The notes under the pieces: generated by a model
Databases searched by the model: none
The model's input: the letters and a program-made list of their open reading frames with translations, nothing else
What the model was told of the DNA's origin: nothing
Shown: in pieces, positions 15,466 through 24,357 of the stretch
How positions within the stretch are numbered: the first letter of the stretch is position 1
Layout: every line of letters starts with the position of its first letter
Position numbers and translations under genes: made by a program
Origin: Leptolyngbya sp. PCC 7375
GTDB taxonomy: Bacteria > Cyanobacteriota > Cyanobacteriia > Phormidesmidales > Phormidesmidaceae
NCBI RefSeq assembly: GCF_000316115.1
Contig: NZ_JH993797.1
Location: 5,628,486 to 5,692,485 of the forward strand
Direction of reading: 5' to 3'
DNA: 64,000 bases

Positions 15466-15650
15466 GGGATGCCTCCTGATGTCATCCGCGAAATGACTAT
15501 GTATTATAATTAGACTACAATCGTACTTCGCGATTTAAGAATCGACAAGATGATCAAACAGTTGATCAAAATAGACCGGGCTAGAGGTCGTCACAGACCA
15601 GCCTCTAACCACGGTCTCTACTTGTATCTTAGTATTTCTACAGAAAACAG

Positions 15651-16358
15651 TTAGTACGGGGACGCAGATTCCTCACTTAGGCGTTCTAGCGCCAGCATTT
15701 GGTCAGTTTGAATGGAAATTTGCAAATCAGAAAGAGATTGTAGCTGTTCTTGAATGGATTCAGCTTTTTTCTGGGCATCACGGCGTTTATAGAGTGCTGC
15801 GCGCGCTAGATCTTCACGCCCTCTGCTCAGGGCTGCCTCAGCCACTCGTTTCCACTGATCGCTATCGGCTTGGGCTTGTTCGTAGTCGGGAAGGAGAGTT
15901 TGGGTTGCGATCGCAATATTCCCCAAGGCCTTTTCAAACAAATCTACAATCGCCTGCGGACTTTCTTGCTGAGCGGCTTGTCGAGTTAGCCCACTGGGCA
16001 CCTTCAGCTGATCCAATCGCAGACCAAATTCATTGAGCTGAGGGCTCACATTGTCGCCATGTTTACACCAGTTGGCAAAATGCTCACAGTTATTAAAAAA
16101 CAGATTGTAACGCTGCTCTCCAAGACGGCTTTCAGCTCGACTAATCACCACATCTGGAATAAATGATACGGGCGGGTTGAGCTTAAACACCGGGTTACCC
16201 CGAGTAAACGCATCAATAGTGGTACGTGTGACGGTCGCCGTACCCACCTTGCGATAGTGAATAATGGTTCCATCACCACAATGAATACCGTGATGCTGGT
16301 AAGGAATGCCCATCACATCTCGCATCACATAGACCTGATCACCTCTTTCCATAGACAA
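15651..16358 (-). CDS. LRAT-domain protein fused to a PspA-like helical segment
   Basis: A 235-residue protein. Residues 1-105 form an LRAT/NlpC-type papain-like domain: YQHHGIHCGDG with probable catalytic His22, His34 in IIHYRK, and Cys91 in FNNCEHFANW, which matches the NCEHF motif. Such domains act as thiol acyltransferases or phospholipases. Residues ~160-215 are helical and contain W-K-R-V-A-E-A-A-L-S-R-G-R-E-D-L-A-R-A-A-L, the pattern of PspA/Vipp1 helices (AL..GREDLAR.AL). A membrane-lipid role at stressed membranes is a reasonable inference. Two FHA-domain genes follow on the same strand. The gene ends in SEESASPY. Confidence 0.75.
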   Translation of the reverse strand: MSMERGDQVYVMRDVMGIPYQHHGIHCGDGTIIHYRKVGTATVTRTTIDAFTRGNPVFKLNPPVSFIPDVVISRAESRLGEQRYNLFFNNCEHFANWCKHGDNVSPQLNEFGLRLDQLKVPSGLTRQAAQQESPQAIVDLFEKALGNIAIATQTLLPDYEQAQADSDQWKRVAEAALSRGREDLARAALYKRRDAQKKAESIQEQLQSLSDLQISIQTDQMLALERLSEESASPY

Positions 16359-16399
16359 GTTAGTTAAGAAAGACCGTCATTATCTACAGAATTTGAAGT

Positions 16400-16858
16400 T
16401 CAATTTTTGCCACCGGACGGCGATGTCCTATCACGAATGTCAGTTTTGACAACATCCAGATCAGTCCTCACAGGTTGATCCGATGCACCTTGACCAAATT
16501 GGTGATGTTTGCGGCGAGCCAATAACTCCTTAATAGAAGCAGCCGAAGATTTTTCAGGCTGATCAATAGTTATTTGTAGATTGGGTCCAGATCGCGCCAA
16601 TCTGACCACTAGACCATTTTCTGCCGTTACATTTTGGATGCGCTTGCCATCCAGATAGGTTCCATTAGTACCTATGCTCTGGATTGCCCAACCAGCAACC
16701 CCTTTATGTATCTCTAGATGATGTCGAGAAACAACAGCACTGTAAAGAACAACATCATTATCAGTAGAACGGCCAATGCGAATGACGTCTTGCTCCTCAA
16801 AGGACCAGTTCTGTATGGGGGTTTTATTGAGCGGGTGAAGTAACGATAAGGTAATCAC
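16400..16858 (-). CDS. FHA-domain protein
   Basis: A 152-residue protein with one forkhead-associated domain, which binds phosphothreonine peptides. Motifs are VIRIGRSTDNDVVL with the conserved Arg, SAVVSRHHLEI (Ser/Arg/His phosphopeptide site) and IGTNGTYLDGKRI. I set the start at the GTG at 16858, giving VITLSLLHPLNKTP, because cyanobacterial homologues begin this way. A TTG 17 codons upstream opens a non-homologous Cys-rich stretch. The C-terminal ~45 residues are basic then polar and probably disordered. The zinc-ribbon FHA gene lies 83 bp upstream, on the same strand. Confidence 0.82.
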   Translation of the reverse strand: MITLSLLHPLNKTPIQNWSFEEQDVIRIGRSTDNDVVLYSAVVSRHHLEIHKGVAGWAIQSIGTNGTYLDGKRIQNVTAENGLVVRLARSGPNLQITIDQPEKSSAASIKELLARRKHHQFGQGASDQPVRTDLDVVKTDIRDRTSPSGGKN

Positions 16859-16941
16859 GTTAATACATCGAAGGGCAATGTAACACAAATGACAGCGCAA
16901 AAGCAGCAACTAAACTAGGAACTCGATACCTTTGCTAATTC

Positions 16942-17697
16942 TCATGCGAGTTGAAAAATAAAGCTCACCTTATCACCTTTTCCAAGGGCAATGCGATCGC
17001 CAGGGCGCAAACGATGACGATTGCCTACAGCAAGCGGTAGATTATTAATGTACGTACCATTGGAACTACCAACATCCTCAATATAGTAGACATCGCCCTC
17101 AATACGGATATTGGCATGAACACGAGACACAATTTCCGATTCTGGAAAACCCGATACATCTAAATCTGGTGGGATGCGATCATTGGGTTTACCCATGTGA
17201 ATCAGATCTAAACCGAGCGGCAGCTCCAAAATCGTATCGGTTTGAATATGGAGCAACCTGGCAGTCTGGATCTGGATCTGTGTTTGGGGAGTTGTCACAC
17301 TCGCCATTGGCTGTGTAGTTGGCGGTTCGCTAGCAATGTCAACAGCTGTTGGAATATTTTCTGGAACTGGATCCGCAGGCAGCGGCGGTGGTGGAGCCAC
17401 AGATAAGGGATCTGGTGATACCAGGGGATCAGGCTCAATCAAATCTGACGATGACTCAACCGGTAAGGGAGTCGGTGGGTCATCTGTGGAAGCCGGTTCA
17501 GCCGGTGCTGAAGGCTCCGCCGCTGGCACGGCCTGATTAGCTAGGCTATGACCGCATTGACCGCAAAAACTCGCATCTGCCTGAACCGTTGCTCCACAGT
17601 TTGAGCATGTGAGCAATTCTGGCAGTGGCGTGTAACATGCTTCACACTGAGAAGCTCCTTCTGGGTTTTGGTAGTTACAATTTGGGCAAATAATCAT
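16942..17697 (-). CDS. Zinc-ribbon and FHA-domain protein
   Basis: A 251-residue protein with a double zinc ribbon at the N-terminus (CPNCNYQNPEGASQCEAC and CSNCGATVQADASFCGQC, about 4-47), a ~90-residue Pro/Ala/Ser-rich linker, and a C-terminal FHA domain (LIHMGKPNDRIPPDLDVSG, IVSRVHANI, VGSSNGTYINN). The FHA domain lacks the usual G-R at its first strand (MGKPND), as in many cyanobacterial relatives. It is expected to bind Thr-phosphorylated partners, perhaps substrates of Ser/Thr kinases. It precedes the single FHA gene and the LRAT/PspA-like gene on the same strand. Confidence 0.85.
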   Translation of the reverse strand: MIICPNCNYQNPEGASQCEACYTPLPELLTCSNCGATVQADASFCGQCGHSLANQAVPAAEPSAPAEPASTDDPPTPLPVESSSDLIEPDPLVSPDPLSVAPPPPLPADPVPENIPTAVDIASEPPTTQPMASVTTPQTQIQIQTARLLHIQTDTILELPLGLDLIHMGKPNDRIPPDLDVSGFPESEIVSRVHANIRIEGDVYYIEDVGSSNGTYINNLPLAVGNRHRLRPGDRIALGKGDKVSFIFQLA

Positions 17698-17880
17698 AGC
17701 GGTCTGGTTTGCGCTCTAGCCATGTATAAACTACACGGTTTCGACGATTTTCTGATGATGCTTTGGTAGAAATATAGGCAATCTTTGCCTTTGCTCCGTA
17801 TTCTTAGTTTAGATAAGCTTTCAGGAGACAGAGGGGCATCCCCCCTGGAGGTGATACACATCCAGGGCAGGATCAGCGGT

Positions 17881-18648
17881 TTAATGCAATGTGCGCTCTA
17901 TCGATGCAGGTAATCCTTCGCTCGCATCTTGATCCAATAGCCACCTAAGCTCACCCGTTGGCGAAACCAACCGAGCAGGATAGGTAGCGCTATCGGCAGT
18001 GGGCGCAAACACCTGAGATAAGGCTGTTTGCTTGTTAGCACCAGCCACTAAAAACATCACATGGCGAGCCTGATTAATCACGGGCGCAGTCAATGTAATT
18101 CTGGGCTGATCGGCTTTTTGGCCCACGGTTACCCAGCGTTCAGTTTCATTCAAAGCCTCTGTATGGGGAAACAGCGAGGCTGTATGACCATCGTCGCCCA
18201 TGCCCAATAAGATGATGTCAAAGGCGGGAATTTCAGTGGTATCAAAACTTGTCGCTAACGCCTGCTGGTATTGCTCGGCACTACTGTTAGGGGAATCCGT
18301 CTCTGTCGGCACTGTAAAAATATTCTCAGCAGGAATCGCCACGTGGTTCAGCCAAGCTTCGTAGGTCATCTTGGCATTGCTATCGGCATGGGTGGCTGGC
18401 ACATAACGCTCATCCCCCCAGTAAATATAAAGCTGTTCCCAGGGCAAATCGGTTTGGGCCAGGGCCTGGTATAAGGGCTTGGGTGTACTGCCCCCTGACA
18501 GAGCAATTGAGCAGCGGCCACGGGTTGCGATCGCATCACGAATCAGCTCTATCACCTGGTCAGTCGCTGCTGCCACAAGCGTAGCCTTATCAGCGTATAC
18601 ATGGACCTGAGGCACAGCTTTTTCTAAAGAGGGTGGGGCGACAGTCAT
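17881..18648 (-). CDS. pgl: 6-phosphogluconolactonase
   Basis: A 255-residue enzyme of the NagB/GlcN6P-isomerase-like superfamily (DevB type). It hydrolyses 6-phosphogluconolactone to 6-phosphogluconate in the oxidative pentose phosphate pathway. Visible motifs are IALSGGSTPKPLYQAL (phosphate binding), LYIYWGDERYVPATHADSN and ILLGMGDDGHTASLFPHTEAL, all characteristic. Length is normal. The gene stands alone, with about 183 bp before the FHA operon and a divergent glycosyltransferase gene upstream. Confidence 0.93.
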   Translation of the reverse strand: MTVAPPSLEKAVPQVHVYADKATLVAAATDQVIELIRDAIATRGRCSIALSGGSTPKPLYQALAQTDLPWEQLYIYWGDERYVPATHADSNAKMTYEAWLNHVAIPAENIFTVPTETDSPNSSAEQYQQALATSFDTTEIPAFDIILLGMGDDGHTASLFPHTEALNETERWVTVGQKADQPRITLTAPVINQARHVMFLVAGANKQTALSQVFAPTADSATYPARLVSPTGELRWLLDQDASEGLPASIERTLH

Positions 18649-18863
18649 AGGTCAGAATCAAAACTCACTTCCCTGAACGCTAACTCAGCTTATGAGGAGT
18701 CTTCGCTACTCTTAATAGACTTTGTATTATTCTGAGCAGTCGTACCACCAACCAAGATGTGCCCCTAAGAGTGACAACGCCCAACTTGGACTTGAGCAGG
18801 TCTAATACATCGCTCACTGAGGTCCTACCATCAGAGTTAACCATGCCGGGAGAGCCATAGGTA

Positions 18864-19607
18864 GTGAGTTTAATTTCTGTTGTTTTGCCTTGCCTCAATG
18901 AAATCAGACATGGCTATTTGCCACGCATTCTGGATAACCTCGCTCAACAATCTGGGGAGAAGCAGCTAATCATCGTCATGAGCCCGAGCATAGACGGCAC
19001 CTATGACGTGATTACCCAACACCCAGCAGCAGATCAATTTAAGCTGATTGATTCTGACGCCACCAATCGTGCCCAGCGGCTGACCGTTGGGATTGAAGCC
19101 AGCCAGGGAGACATTGTCCTGCTGCATCATCCGGCCACGTTGCTCCCACCCGATGCCCTCTCTCAAGTCAGAGGGCTCATGGCAAACACCATGCTCACCT
19201 GGGGAGGGTTCCGCCACAGCTTTGACTTCGACCATTGGCTGCTGCGGTTTACCTCCTGGTACTCGACGACCCAACGGCCACGCTTTAGCCGGATTCTCTA
19301 TCTAGACCACTGCATCTTTGCCCGAAGAGAGGCCCTTATGGCCATTGGCGGTGTGCCCGACATGGACATTTTTGAAGATACTGCCCTCAGCCATGCCCTA
19401 GGTAAATTTGGTCCACCTGATATGGCTCCAGGTACCGTCGTTACCTCGGCCCGCCGCTTTAGAGAACGAGGAATCTACAAGCATGCTGCCTTAAATCAGC
19501 TTCTAAAGCTGATGTATCACGCCAAGCTAGATCCTAAAAAAATGAACTGGCTATACGAAGGGAACAGCCAAATTAACGTAAACTACGGCGAATGGGATCA
19601 AGATTGA
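18864..19607 (+). CDS. Glycosyltransferase, GT2-like
   Basis: A 247-residue protein starting with a GTG (MSLISVVLPCLNEIRHGYLP). The GT-A nucleotide-binding fold is visible in ISVVLPCLNE and in GIEASQGDIVLLHHPATLLPP, where a DxD would normally sit; here it reads HHPAT, so the metal-binding motif is atypical. Later parts (FEDTALSHALGKFGPP) match GT2 acceptor regions (ED motif). Acceptor and donor are unknown. It lies divergent from pgl, with recO 89 bp downstream on the same strand. Confidence 0.78.
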   Translation: MSLISVVLPCLNEIRHGYLPRILDNLAQQSGEKQLIIVMSPSIDGTYDVITQHPAADQFKLIDSDATNRAQRLTVGIEASQGDIVLLHHPATLLPPDALSQVRGLMANTMLTWGGFRHSFDFDHWLLRFTSWYSTTQRPRFSRILYLDHCIFARREALMAIGGVPDMDIFEDTALSHALGKFGPPDMAPGTVVTSARRFRERGIYKHAALNQLLKLMYHAKLDPKKMNWLYEGNSQINVNYGEWDQD

Positions 19608-19644
19608 TTGTCCGGTGATTGGATTTTACCTTTCTTTGTTTCCC

Positions 19645-19669
19645 CATGGTGGGCCATGCCCACCCTACC
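19645..19669. repeat. Short palindromic repeat (GGTGGGC/GCCCACC)
   Basis: CATGGTGGGCCATGCCCACC, followed by CTACC, is a common cyanobacterial intergenic palindrome. A related partial copy (GTAGGGTGGGCAATGCC) lies at 9135-9152 upstream of tlyA. It sits just before recO and could form a hairpin in its leader. Confidence 0.6.
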
Positions 19670-19696
19670 CTGCTTCCCCTGCCTTTTCCTACGTTC

Positions 19697-20566
19697 ATGT
19701 CCCGCACCTATAAAGCCACTGGTATCAACCTTAAAGCTGCTCCGATGGGTGAGACCGATCGGCTGATCACTATTTTGACAAAAGAACATGGGCTGCTGCG
19801 TGCGATCGCACCTGGAGCCCGCAAGCATAAGTCTCGTCTAGGAGGTCGCAGTGGTCTTTTTGTGGTGAATGAGCTGATGTTGTCCAAAGGAAAATCTCTG
19901 GACAAAATGATTCAAGCTCAAACTCAGAAGTCATTTCCAGGGTTAAGTCAAGATCTGGTACGGCTAACAGCGGGACAGTATCTTGCAGAATTGGTGCTGT
20001 GTGAAGCCAGCGAACAACCTCAAGCAGAGCTGTTTGCGCTATTGGTTGCCCATTTAGAACGGTTGGAGACTGCGCCATCAGGGGCTGTGCTGGCTTGTTT
20101 GGCCCACGGGACATTTCACATTTTGGCCCTTGCCGGAGTCGCCCCAGAATTGCGTCACTGCTGCCTGAGTCGCACCCCCATCAAGCCCCAGCTGGGGAGC
20201 CAATGGCAGGTGGGGTTCAGCATTTCTGCAGGTGGGGTGATCACCCTAGAGCAACTAGAAAATCTGGAGAATAATGCTGGACCAACGGATTACGAAGCTG
20301 GGCGTCGCAAACGCATCTATGGTTCTTTAACAACGACAATTGGAGCCCCAGAATTAGCACTTTTGCAACAATTAGGGCAAGCAGAACTTGTGTTCACCCA
20401 GGATAGTTCTTTACCATCTATAGAAGGAGTTGGTACAGCCCCCCATAGTTTGTGGCGTCGTGTCGAACGGCTGCTAAGAAACTATGCTCAGTTTCATTTT
20501 GATCGCCCCATTCGATCGGCTGCACTACTCGATAGCTGCTTTGCTTCACCTGTTTATGCTTCGTGA
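19697..20566 (+). CDS. recO: DNA repair protein RecO
   Basis: A 289-residue recombination mediator that helps RecR load RecA on SSB-coated DNA. The N-terminal OB fold is clear (YKATGINLKAAPMGETDRLITILTKEHGLLRAIAPGARK), followed by the helical C-terminal domain, where HCCLSR is the remainder of the zinc-binding region. I chose the ATG at 19697 (MSRTYKATG) since it matches the RecO start; the open frame extends 26 codons upstream through a repeat. The MFS gene starts 11 bp before the recO stop, so the two are probably translationally coupled. Confidence 0.93.
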   Translation: MSRTYKATGINLKAAPMGETDRLITILTKEHGLLRAIAPGARKHKSRLGGRSGLFVVNELMLSKGKSLDKMIQAQTQKSFPGLSQDLVRLTAGQYLAELVLCEASEQPQAELFALLVAHLERLETAPSGAVLACLAHGTFHILALAGVAPELRHCCLSRTPIKPQLGSQWQVGFSISAGGVITLEQLENLENNAGPTDYEAGRRKRIYGSLTTTIGAPELALLQQLGQAELVFTQDSSLPSIEGVGTAPHSLWRRVERLLRNYAQFHFDRPIRSAALLDSCFASPVYAS

Positions 20567-22061
20567 GTCCGACGACCCAAGTGCATCTAAGATTTCTGAC
20601 GGTTCTGGCTACCAGCCAGACCTGGATGAGGCTGGATTGACCGAGAGATCGCCGGCTTCAGAGAATGGGCATCCAGACACTCTAACGGCAGACAATCGAT
20701 TACCAGCTGTATCAGCAACAGTGGACAAAGATACTTCAAACACTGGTGTTACTGGACCGCAAACTGGCTTTTGGCCAGTGCTACAGAACCGTAATTTTCT
20801 CACGCTTTGGGGTGGTCAAGTTTTTTCGCAACTGGCCGATAAGGTGTACCTGGTTCTAATGATTGCCATCATTGCCAGTCAGTATGAAGTACCGGGTCAA
20901 ACCATCAGTGGTTGGGTATCGGCTGTGATGATCGCGTTTACGATTCCAGCGGTCCTATTTGGCTCATTGGCCGGGGTCTATGTCGACCGCTGGCTTAAGC
21001 GGCCAGTCTTAGTGCTGACTAATTTGCTGCGAGGAGCCTTAGTCATTTTGTTGCCCTTGGGACTATGGCTAAGCCATGACTGGGGCACGGTAGCAGGTAT
21101 CCCCGTAAGCTTTTGCCTGCTGTTAGTGGTTACCTTTTTGGTGTCGACGCTCACCCAGTTTTTTGCCCCAGCAGAACAGTCTGCCATTCCGCTAATTGTG
21201 GACGATCGCCATCTGCTATCGGCGAATTCCCTCTATACCACCACCATGATGGCATCGGTGATTATTGGATTTGCGGTGGGAGAGCCGCTGCTTGCGATCG
21301 CAGATAAACTCCTTGCCTCCTTGGATGGCAACAGCGGTATCGGCAAAGACATCCTAGTAGGCCTGAGCTACTGCCTGGCTGGCGTTATCCTAATGATGCT
21401 GCGTACAGGCGAGTGCCCTAAGCATCTAACTAGAGACAGTCATGTCTGGGCCGATATCAAAGACGGTCTAAGCTACATCCAAAAGCGCCCTCCCATTCGG
21501 AATGCCATTATCCAACTGGTGTTGCTATTTTCTGTATTTGCCGCTTTAGCCGTGCTAGCCGTGCGCCTTGCTGAGGTTATCCCAACCCTTAAATCATCTC
21601 AATTCGGTGTACTATTGGCCTCAGGTGGGGTCGGCATGGGCATAGGCGCAGCTTTGATCGGCCACTTTGGTCACCGTTTTGCGCGACGTCAGTTGAGTCT
21701 GGTGGGTCTGTTAGGCATGGGAGCTACGTTAGGGGGCCTTTCCATAACAATTCACAGCCTGTGGAGCAGCCTGGCACTGATTGCCATACTCGGCGTTTTT
21801 GCAGCCACTGTCGGTATTCCTATGCAAACCACAGTACAAGAGCAAACCCCTGAAGATATGCGCGGCAAAGTCTTTGGGCTACAAAACAATGTTGTTAACA
21901 TCGCCCTGAGCTTACCACTGGCCCTAGTTGGTGTCGCAGAAGCATTCCTCGGCCTGCGTCCAGTACTGCTGGGCTTAGCAACTATTGTCATTCTAGGGGG
22001 TCTATTCACCCAAACGATTTTCACTGTCCCAGCAGAACCATCCGCCCAATCTCAGCAGTAG
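20556..22061 (+). CDS. MFS transporter (DHA3/macrolide-efflux-like)
   Basis: A 501-residue major facilitator with a ~75-residue polar N-terminal extension before the first membrane helix (FWPVLQNRNFLTLWGGQVFSQLADKVYLV). The twelve-helix core includes the loop 2-3 motif GVYVDRWLKRPVL and the later FFAPAEQSAIPLI, a signature of the drug-efflux subgroup. The start at ATG 20556 overlaps recO by 11 bp; an open frame further upstream lies wholly inside recO and is unlikely. It is probably an efflux pump; substrate unknown. A ~316-bp non-coding gap follows. Confidence 0.85.
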   Translation: MLRESDDPSASKISDGSGYQPDLDEAGLTERSPASENGHPDTLTADNRLPAVSATVDKDTSNTGVTGPQTGFWPVLQNRNFLTLWGGQVFSQLADKVYLVLMIAIIASQYEVPGQTISGWVSAVMIAFTIPAVLFGSLAGVYVDRWLKRPVLVLTNLLRGALVILLPLGLWLSHDWGTVAGIPVSFCLLLVVTFLVSTLTQFFAPAEQSAIPLIVDDRHLLSANSLYTTTMMASVIIGFAVGEPLLAIADKLLASLDGNSGIGKDILVGLSYCLAGVILMMLRTGECPKHLTRDSHVWADIKDGLSYIQKRPPIRNAIIQLVLLFSVFAALAVLAVRLAEVIPTLKSSQFGVLLASGGVGMGIGAALIGHFGHRFARRQLSLVGLLGMGATLGGLSITIHSLWSSLALIAILGVFAATVGIPMQTTVQEQTPEDMRGKVFGLQNNVVNIALSLPLALVGVAEAFLGLRPVLLGLATIVILGGLFTQTIFTVPAEPSAQSQQ

Positions 22062-22377
22062 GACAGACCTAACGCTCTAAAACTCAGACAAAGGCTATCC
22101 GTGTGGTTAACCCCCCATTCTACGCCTAACGTCCCATCTACCCCCAAATTCCCATCGCCCTTAGCACTCATTACTAAGGAAATCCTAAAATCCTGATAAA
22201 GTCATATAAAGCATTCGTACGGTTATTTAAGCAGCATTAAGTGACGTTACTTAACCAGTTGCTTAAGTAAACAAGGTTTCCTAGGGGCGTCTTGCCAAGC
22301 GGTTGAATTCGCAAAGCCGTTCATGTCTGCTTTTGAAAACGCCCTTTTATAAATGTCTGATTTATAGACCTGTTTAG
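22062..22377. other. Intergenic region with a possible structured RNA leader
   Basis: This 316-bp gap lies before the GT4 glycosyltransferase gene. Between 22284 and 22348 a long-range stem can form: GGGCGT (22285-22290) pairs with ACGCCC (22339-22344), followed by TTTTA. An inner hairpin uses CGGTT and AAGCCG. The D-arm-like GCCAAGCGGT recalls tRNA-Gln, but no anticodon or T arm is present. No small gene is seen. Confidence 0.4.
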
Positions 22378-23538
22378 ATGCACATTGCATGGATTGGTAA
22401 AAAGTCTCCATTTTGTGGAAATGTCACCTATGGTCGAGAGATTACAAACGCTCTACTAGATCGTGGTTATCGAGTGACATTTCTCCACTTTGCTACCGAT
22501 GCAGAGTCAGAAGGTGAGCACGTTGGCTATGAAGAGGTGTCATTACCCTTTATTTTCAAATCTCAGATCCTCATCATTCCCAGCTTTCGTTCAGCACGCA
22601 GGCTGGCTGAGGTACTGGCGAAGCTCAAGCCAGATCTAGTGCATGCATCATTATCTCTATCCCCTCTGGATTTTAAGCTGCCGGAAATTTGTCACGAGCT
22701 GGGAATTCCGCTGGTAGCTACATTTCATCCTGCCTTTGACCGCAAACGCCGCAACCTGACGTCAGGTACTCAGCACTTTACGTATCAGCTGTATGCTCCT
22801 CGGCTGGCCAACTATGACCAGGTGATCGTTTTTTCTCGCATGCAACAAGAACTCTTAGTCAAACTGGGAGTACCTGTAGAGCGAATAGCCGTCATTCCGA
22901 ACGGAGTTGATGTCTATCGGTATGCTCCTGGCCCATCCCGCATCAAACAAGAATTTAGGGCAGACCAAATCTATGTCTATCAAGGCCGACTGGCTATTGA
23001 GAAAAACGTAGAGTCGCTACTCAAGGGTTGGAAACTGGCCAACATGAAAGGCAAGAACAAACTTATCATTGTCGGCAGCGGTCCCCTAGAAATGGCCTTA
23101 AAGACAACTTACGGAGCCGATACTTCAGTCATCTGGCTAGGTTTCGTTGCCGATGAGAATCGCCGCATCGAAATTTTGCAAGGTGCGGATGCATTTATTT
23201 TGCCGTCCTTAATTGAAGGGTTATCGTTATCGTTGTTGGAGGCGATGGCCTGTGGTGCGGCCTGCATTGCTACTGATGCAGGGGCCGATGGCGAAGTGCT
23301 CGAAAATGGAGCAGGCATTGTGATTGATACGCAACGTGTGGCACAGCAGTTACAAACTATTTTGCCTTTACTGCGAAATCATCCTGAAATGCTTTCAATT
23401 TTGAGCAGCAAAGCTCGTCAGCGTGTCTTGGACCGCTATACCCTCAGCAAAAATATCACCCAGCTAGAAAATCTTTATGCTCGTATGGTGCCGAGCAAGG
23501 CCCGATATTACATCCCTAAACAGGTCAGCCGAATCTAA
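22378..23538 (+). CDS. Glycosyltransferase family 4
   Basis: A 386-residue GT-B glycosyltransferase. The N-terminal domain begins MHIAWIGKKSPFCGNVTYGREI, with the acceptor-side glycine loop. The C-terminal nucleotide-sugar domain has VYQGRLAIEKNVESLLKGW, KLIIVGSGPLEMAL, and the E-x7-E motif in PSLIEGLSLSLLEAMACG. It transfers a sugar, retaining configuration, to a lipid or glycan. Acceptor and sugar are unknown. The gene is monocistronic and converges on the TIGR04282 gene, with a near-perfect palindrome between them. Confidence 0.88.
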   Translation: MHIAWIGKKSPFCGNVTYGREITNALLDRGYRVTFLHFATDAESEGEHVGYEEVSLPFIFKSQILIIPSFRSARRLAEVLAKLKPDLVHASLSLSPLDFKLPEICHELGIPLVATFHPAFDRKRRNLTSGTQHFTYQLYAPRLANYDQVIVFSRMQQELLVKLGVPVERIAVIPNGVDVYRYAPGPSRIKQEFRADQIYVYQGRLAIEKNVESLLKGWKLANMKGKNKLIIVGSGPLEMALKTTYGADTSVIWLGFVADENRRIEILQGADAFILPSLIEGLSLSLLEAMACGAACIATDAGADGEVLENGAGIVIDTQRVAQQLQTILPLLRNHPEMLSILSSKARQRVLDRYTLSKNITQLENLYARMVPSKARYYIPKQVSRI

Positions 23539-23548
23539 TGAAATATCC

Positions 23549-23584
23549 ATTGTAGGGACGTTCCATGGAACGCCCCTACAATGA
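23549..23584. repeat. 36-bp near-perfect palindrome (hairpin repeat copy 2)
   Basis: Arms CATTGTAGGGACGTTCCA and TGGAACGCCCCTACAATG have one mismatch. It lies between two convergent genes, so it may end transcription from both sides. The same family occurs in weaker form at 7228-7256. Confidence 0.75.
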
Positions 23585-23606
23585 TTACCCCCCAATTGCA
23601 CAACCC

Positions 23607-24239
23607 TTAAATATAAATGGGAATTTGATTGAGCAATTCCAAGTCTTCTGGGCGATCCACATCCCGAAGCTGCTCCAGGGTAGCGACGGATAGGTTTAGA
23701 TGATTTGCGATCGCAACCGTCCGCTCAAATACCTCGCCAGTGCCCCATGGAATATTCTCAAACAGTTGGCACTGGGGCCGGTTTAACCCAATCAAGTAGT
23801 ACCCTCCATCCGCAGCTGGCCCTAACACCACATCATGGGTTTTGAGCTGCTTAAACGCCTGCTCAAAATGGCGGGTACTCAGCTGAGGGCAGTCAGCCCC
23901 AATCGCCACCACAGCATCCCTGCCTGACCGAAAATTCTCTACAAATGCCTGGTGCAAGCGACTACCTAAACCACCAGAAAACTGCGGCAGATAGGTAAAC
24001 TGTCGCCCTAACCAGGCCTGCATCTGCGACAAACTACCGCCAGAAAAATGGATTTGCCGATCAATATCTGGACGCAGAGCAGCCATTTCCTTGGCCATGG
24101 ATGCCGTCATCCATCGCTGGAGTTCAGCCGCCTGCGCCGCGCCTAAATAGGGAATCAGCCGGGTTTTAGTATTGCCAGCTTCGGGGTACCGTGTGAACAA
24201 CATCAGACAAGCACTCGTATGCACGATGTCACCCCTCAT
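23607..24239 (-). CDS. TIGR04282-family nucleotidyltransferase-like glycosyltransferase
   Basis: A protein of about 211 residues from the ATG at 24239 (MRGDIVHTSACL). It has the family start LMLFTRYPEAGNTKTRLIPYLG, then IGADCPQLSTRHFEQA, VVLGPAADGGYYLIGL and LRDVDRPEDLELL. This family (rSAM/selenodomain-associated transferase 1) has a GT-A-like fold and has been linked to arsenosugar synthesis and to other nucleotide-sugar chemistry. An ATG further upstream (24284) is in frame but adds a Gln/His-rich stretch not typical of the family. The DUF547 lipoprotein gene lies upstream on the same strand. Confidence 0.85.
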   Translation of the reverse strand: MRGDIVHTSACLMLFTRYPEAGNTKTRLIPYLGAAQAAELQRWMTASMAKEMAALRPDIDRQIHFSGGSLSQMQAWLGRQFTYLPQFSGGLGSRLHQAFVENFRSGRDAVVAIGADCPQLSTRHFEQAFKQLKTHDVVLGPAADGGYYLIGLNRPQCQLFENIPWGTGEVFERTVAIANHLNLSVATLEQLRDVDRPEDLELLNQIPIYI

Positions 24240-24357
24240 TGTTTTGATGTTTGTTGGATGCCGTTGCTGATCTGCCATGGGCATCGATCAATAGCAGGCA
24301 GAATTTACCCAAATGCTACAGATAAAATCCCATTGAGGATCAGCAACACCTGCTTTA

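Noticed and set aside
22284..22350. tRNA-Gln gene
   Set aside because: Only the D arm and an acceptor-like pairing are seen; no anticodon stem or TTCGA arm is present.
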